From positions 8,792,001 to 8,856,000 of the forward strand of contig NZ_JANADO010000001.1 in NCBI RefSeq assembly GCF_024199845.1: a stretch of 64,000 nucleotides of DNA, in the 5' to 3' direction. This DNA comes from Bradyrhizobium sp. CCGB12. GTDB taxonomy: Bacteria; Pseudomonadota; Alphaproteobacteria; Rhizobiales; Xanthobacteraceae. A program made the position numbers and the translations under genes. Below the pieces are notes generated by a model. The model saw only the letters and a list, made by a program, of their open reading frames with translations. It had not been told where the DNA came from and searched no databases. Positions 62,497-64,000 of this stretch are shown here, in pieces; within the stretch, counting starts at the first letter, position 1, and every line of letters starts with the position of its first letter.

Positions 62497-64000
62497 CTAC
62501 AAATCGATGACGACATCCCCAACCGGCTGTGAACAGCAAATCAGGAGATTGCCGTCGGCCGGCTGATCGAGCGGTAGCGGCTCATAGGCCACCGCGCCGG
62601 AAATCAGGCCGCTCTCACAGTTGTGACAGACGCCAGTCCGGCACGACCAGCGGACCGGAACGTCACACGCCTCGGCGAGCTCCAAAATGCTCGCGTAAGC
62701 CGACGGTTTCCAATGGACGGCGATACCGCTTCGCGCGAAGGATACCAGCGGGCCGCTGTCGGCGGGATCTTTGGGCGGATGCGGAGCTCGTACGGTGGCC
62801 CCGACAATGCCGGGCGTCAATGACTCGCCGCCATTGAAAATTTCCATATGAATCCGCCCGGGAGACATACCGAACGCCGCAAGCGCCTGCTTCATGTCCG
62901 CCATGAAACGAGCCGGCCCGCAGAGGTAGACATCCGCTTCATGCGGGATACCGATGTCCTCGAAAACCGATTGCGACAGGCGGCCAGGAGCATCGAAATC
63001 CTCGCCCAACTTGGCGCGGGGATCCGGTCTGCTGTAGCAGACGAAGCTGCGGCCCTGGGGGAGGGCAAGCATGAGGCGGCGTACTTCGTGCGCGAATGGA
63101 TGATGCCGGCCGTCGCGCGCCGCATGCAGCCAGAAAACCTGTCGTGTCGAGCGGGTCGCTGCCAAGGCGTGCAACATGGCCAGAACGGGCGTCGCGCCAA
63201 TCCCCGCGCTGAGCAACACCACCGGCCCCTCCCCGGGTTGCAGGGTAAATCCTCCGCGCGGAGAACTCACCTCGAGAAAGTCGTCTGCGTGGATGTGCTC
63301 GCTCAGGTAATTGCCGGCCGTCCCATTTGGCTCGATCTTCACACTGATCCGATAGCCCTGTGTCGATCGAGGACCCGAGATTGAATAACTGCGAATGAGT
63401 GGCGAGCCGTTGGCTCGCGGAAGGCGCAGGACCACGTACTGGCCGGGCAGAGGCGGTGGCAGCGGCTCACGATCCGGATCTTGCAGGGAGAGCGAGACGA
63501 CGTCCACGGCCTCTCGATCGATCGACGCAATCACGAGCAGTCGAAATCCCGGAGTGACCGGATGTGACGCGGCTGCCGGAGCAAGGCCCGCGTTGCCGCT
63601 CCTCCTCGCATCAGTCGTTTGGCTTTGAAGCAATGCCTCAAACGACAAACGCCATCCCTGCGAAAGTGCTTCGATCCGCAAGGCACGCTCCAGCCGATCG
63701 TGCGGGTGACTGGACGAATAGAGCAGTGTGTTGATCTCGGCGACGGTCATCCGCTCGTCTGCCTCTCCCACCTTCACGATCTCGTCGCCGGCGCCGACCT
63801 CGCCTTCGCCTAGGACGCGGAAGTAGAACCCTGGCCGTCCGCTGGACGTCAGCAGTGCCGGCATCTTCGGCTCGTTGGTCCGAATGCCGACGCGATAGCA
63901 GGTCACGCGGGGTTGGGTGACCTCGAACACGGCGCTGCCGATCTGAAAACGATCGCCTATGCAAACGGCATCGTCGGGTAGCCCTTCAATCGTGAAATTC
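62497..64000 (-). CDS. MOSC - flavin reductase - 2Fe-2S ferredoxin fusion (5' end beyond window)
   Basis: The open frame reaches the window edge in frame ('FTIEGLPDDAVCIGDRFQIG'), so the true start is outside. The visible order is the end of a MOSC domain ('AVFEVTQPRVTCYRVGIR', 'GFYFRVLGEGEVGAGDEI'), an FAD-binding ferredoxin-reductase domain ('LIRSYSISGP', 'GRHHPFAHEVRRLML' after 'GIGATPVLAMLHALA'), and a C-terminal plant-type 2Fe-2S domain with 'CRTGVCHNCESGL' and a last Cys in 'LLICCSQP'. It resembles oxygenase-reductase-like electron transfer chains with a molybdenum-cofactor-handling MOSC front. The electron acceptor is unknown. Confidence 0.9.
   Translation of the reverse strand, partial: NFTIEGLPDDAVCIGDRFQIGSAVFEVTQPRVTCYRVGIRTNEPKMPALLTSSGRPGFYFRVLGEGEVGAGDEIVKVGEADERMTVAEINTLLYSSSHPHDRLERALRIEALSQGWRLSFEALLQSQTTDARRSGNAGLAPAAASHPVTPGFRLLVIASIDREAVDVVSLSLQDPDREPLPPPLPGQYVVLRLPRANGSPLIRSYSISGPRSTQGYRISVKIEPNGTAGNYLSEHIHADDFLEVSSPRGGFTLQPGEGPVVLLSAGIGATPVLAMLHALAATRSTRQVFWLHAARDGRHHPFAHEVRRLMLALPQGRSFVCYSRPDPRAKLGEDFDAPGRLSQSVFEDIGIPHEADVYLCGPARFMADMKQALAAFGMSPGRIHMEIFNGGESLTPGIVGATVRAPHPPKDPADSGPLVSFARSGIAVHWKPSAYASILELAEACDVPVRWSCRTGVCHNCESGLISGAVAYEPLPLDQPADGNLLICCSQPVGDVVIDL

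Overview
This is a GC-rich window from an alphaproteobacterium. The best guess is a Bradyrhizobium-like member of the Rhizobiales. The grounds are the codon and protein style, several copies of the GGAAC-N16-CGTT promoter of the EcfG general stress response, phasins, small CsbD, DUF6894 and Gly-rich stress-type proteins, and a sarcosine/one-carbon catabolic operon of rhizobial type. All calls come from reading the sequence and translations; no database search was run.

Region 1 (1-6.7 kb) is a divergent catabolic locus of unknown substrate. The minus strand carries the start of a class III aminotransferase cut by the left edge, a HAD hydrolase and a Tm-1-like (UPF0261) protein. The plus strand carries an aldehyde dehydrogenase, a second class III aminotransferase and two short-chain dehydrogenases, with overlapping or nearly touching genes.

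Region 2 (6.7-35.7 kb) is accessory DNA. It opens near a 20-nt tRNA-Ser 3' fragment. It holds many short orphan genes (CsbD, two phasins, DUF6894, small basic or coiled proteins, two Gly/Ser-rich secreted proteins, a DUF421 membrane protein), several with EcfG-type promoters. It also holds two giant SAM-cyclase-ATPase-TPR proteins, one interrupted by a stop codon, a BBE-type flavin oxidoreductase, an alpha/beta hydrolase and a manganese catalase fused to a DUF892 ferritin-like domain. Decay is heavy: a Lon N-domain fragment, a Ku C-terminal fragment, an IS1182-type remnant, a frameshifted serine recombinase, and a small gene family whose four copies are all damaged. A 340-bp repeat occurs twice.

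Region 3 (35.7-54.8 kb) is an intact catabolic block lying between two roughly 100-bp direct repeats. It contains soxBDAG (sarcosine oxidase), a LysR regulator, an aminotransferase, an aspartate dehydrogenase, HyuA/HyuB-type hydantoinase subunits, a polyamine-type ABC importer, a serine/threonine-type dehydratase, folD and purU. Together these suggest uptake and ATP-driven opening of a cyclic N-methyl compound such as N-methylhydantoin (creatinine route). Sarcosine would then be demethylated to glycine, and the methyl carbon would leave through methylene-THF, formyl-THF and formate.

Region 4 (54.8-64 kb) starts with more mobile-element debris, including a tRNA 3' fragment with an altered anticodon. 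It continues with a small secreted protein, a polysaccharide-deacetylase-family enzyme, an alpha/beta hydrolase, a DUF417 / carboxymuconolactone decarboxylase pair divergent from an AraC regulator, a small secreted protein, a VOC protein and a MOSC/flavin/2Fe-2S oxidoreductase running off the right edge.
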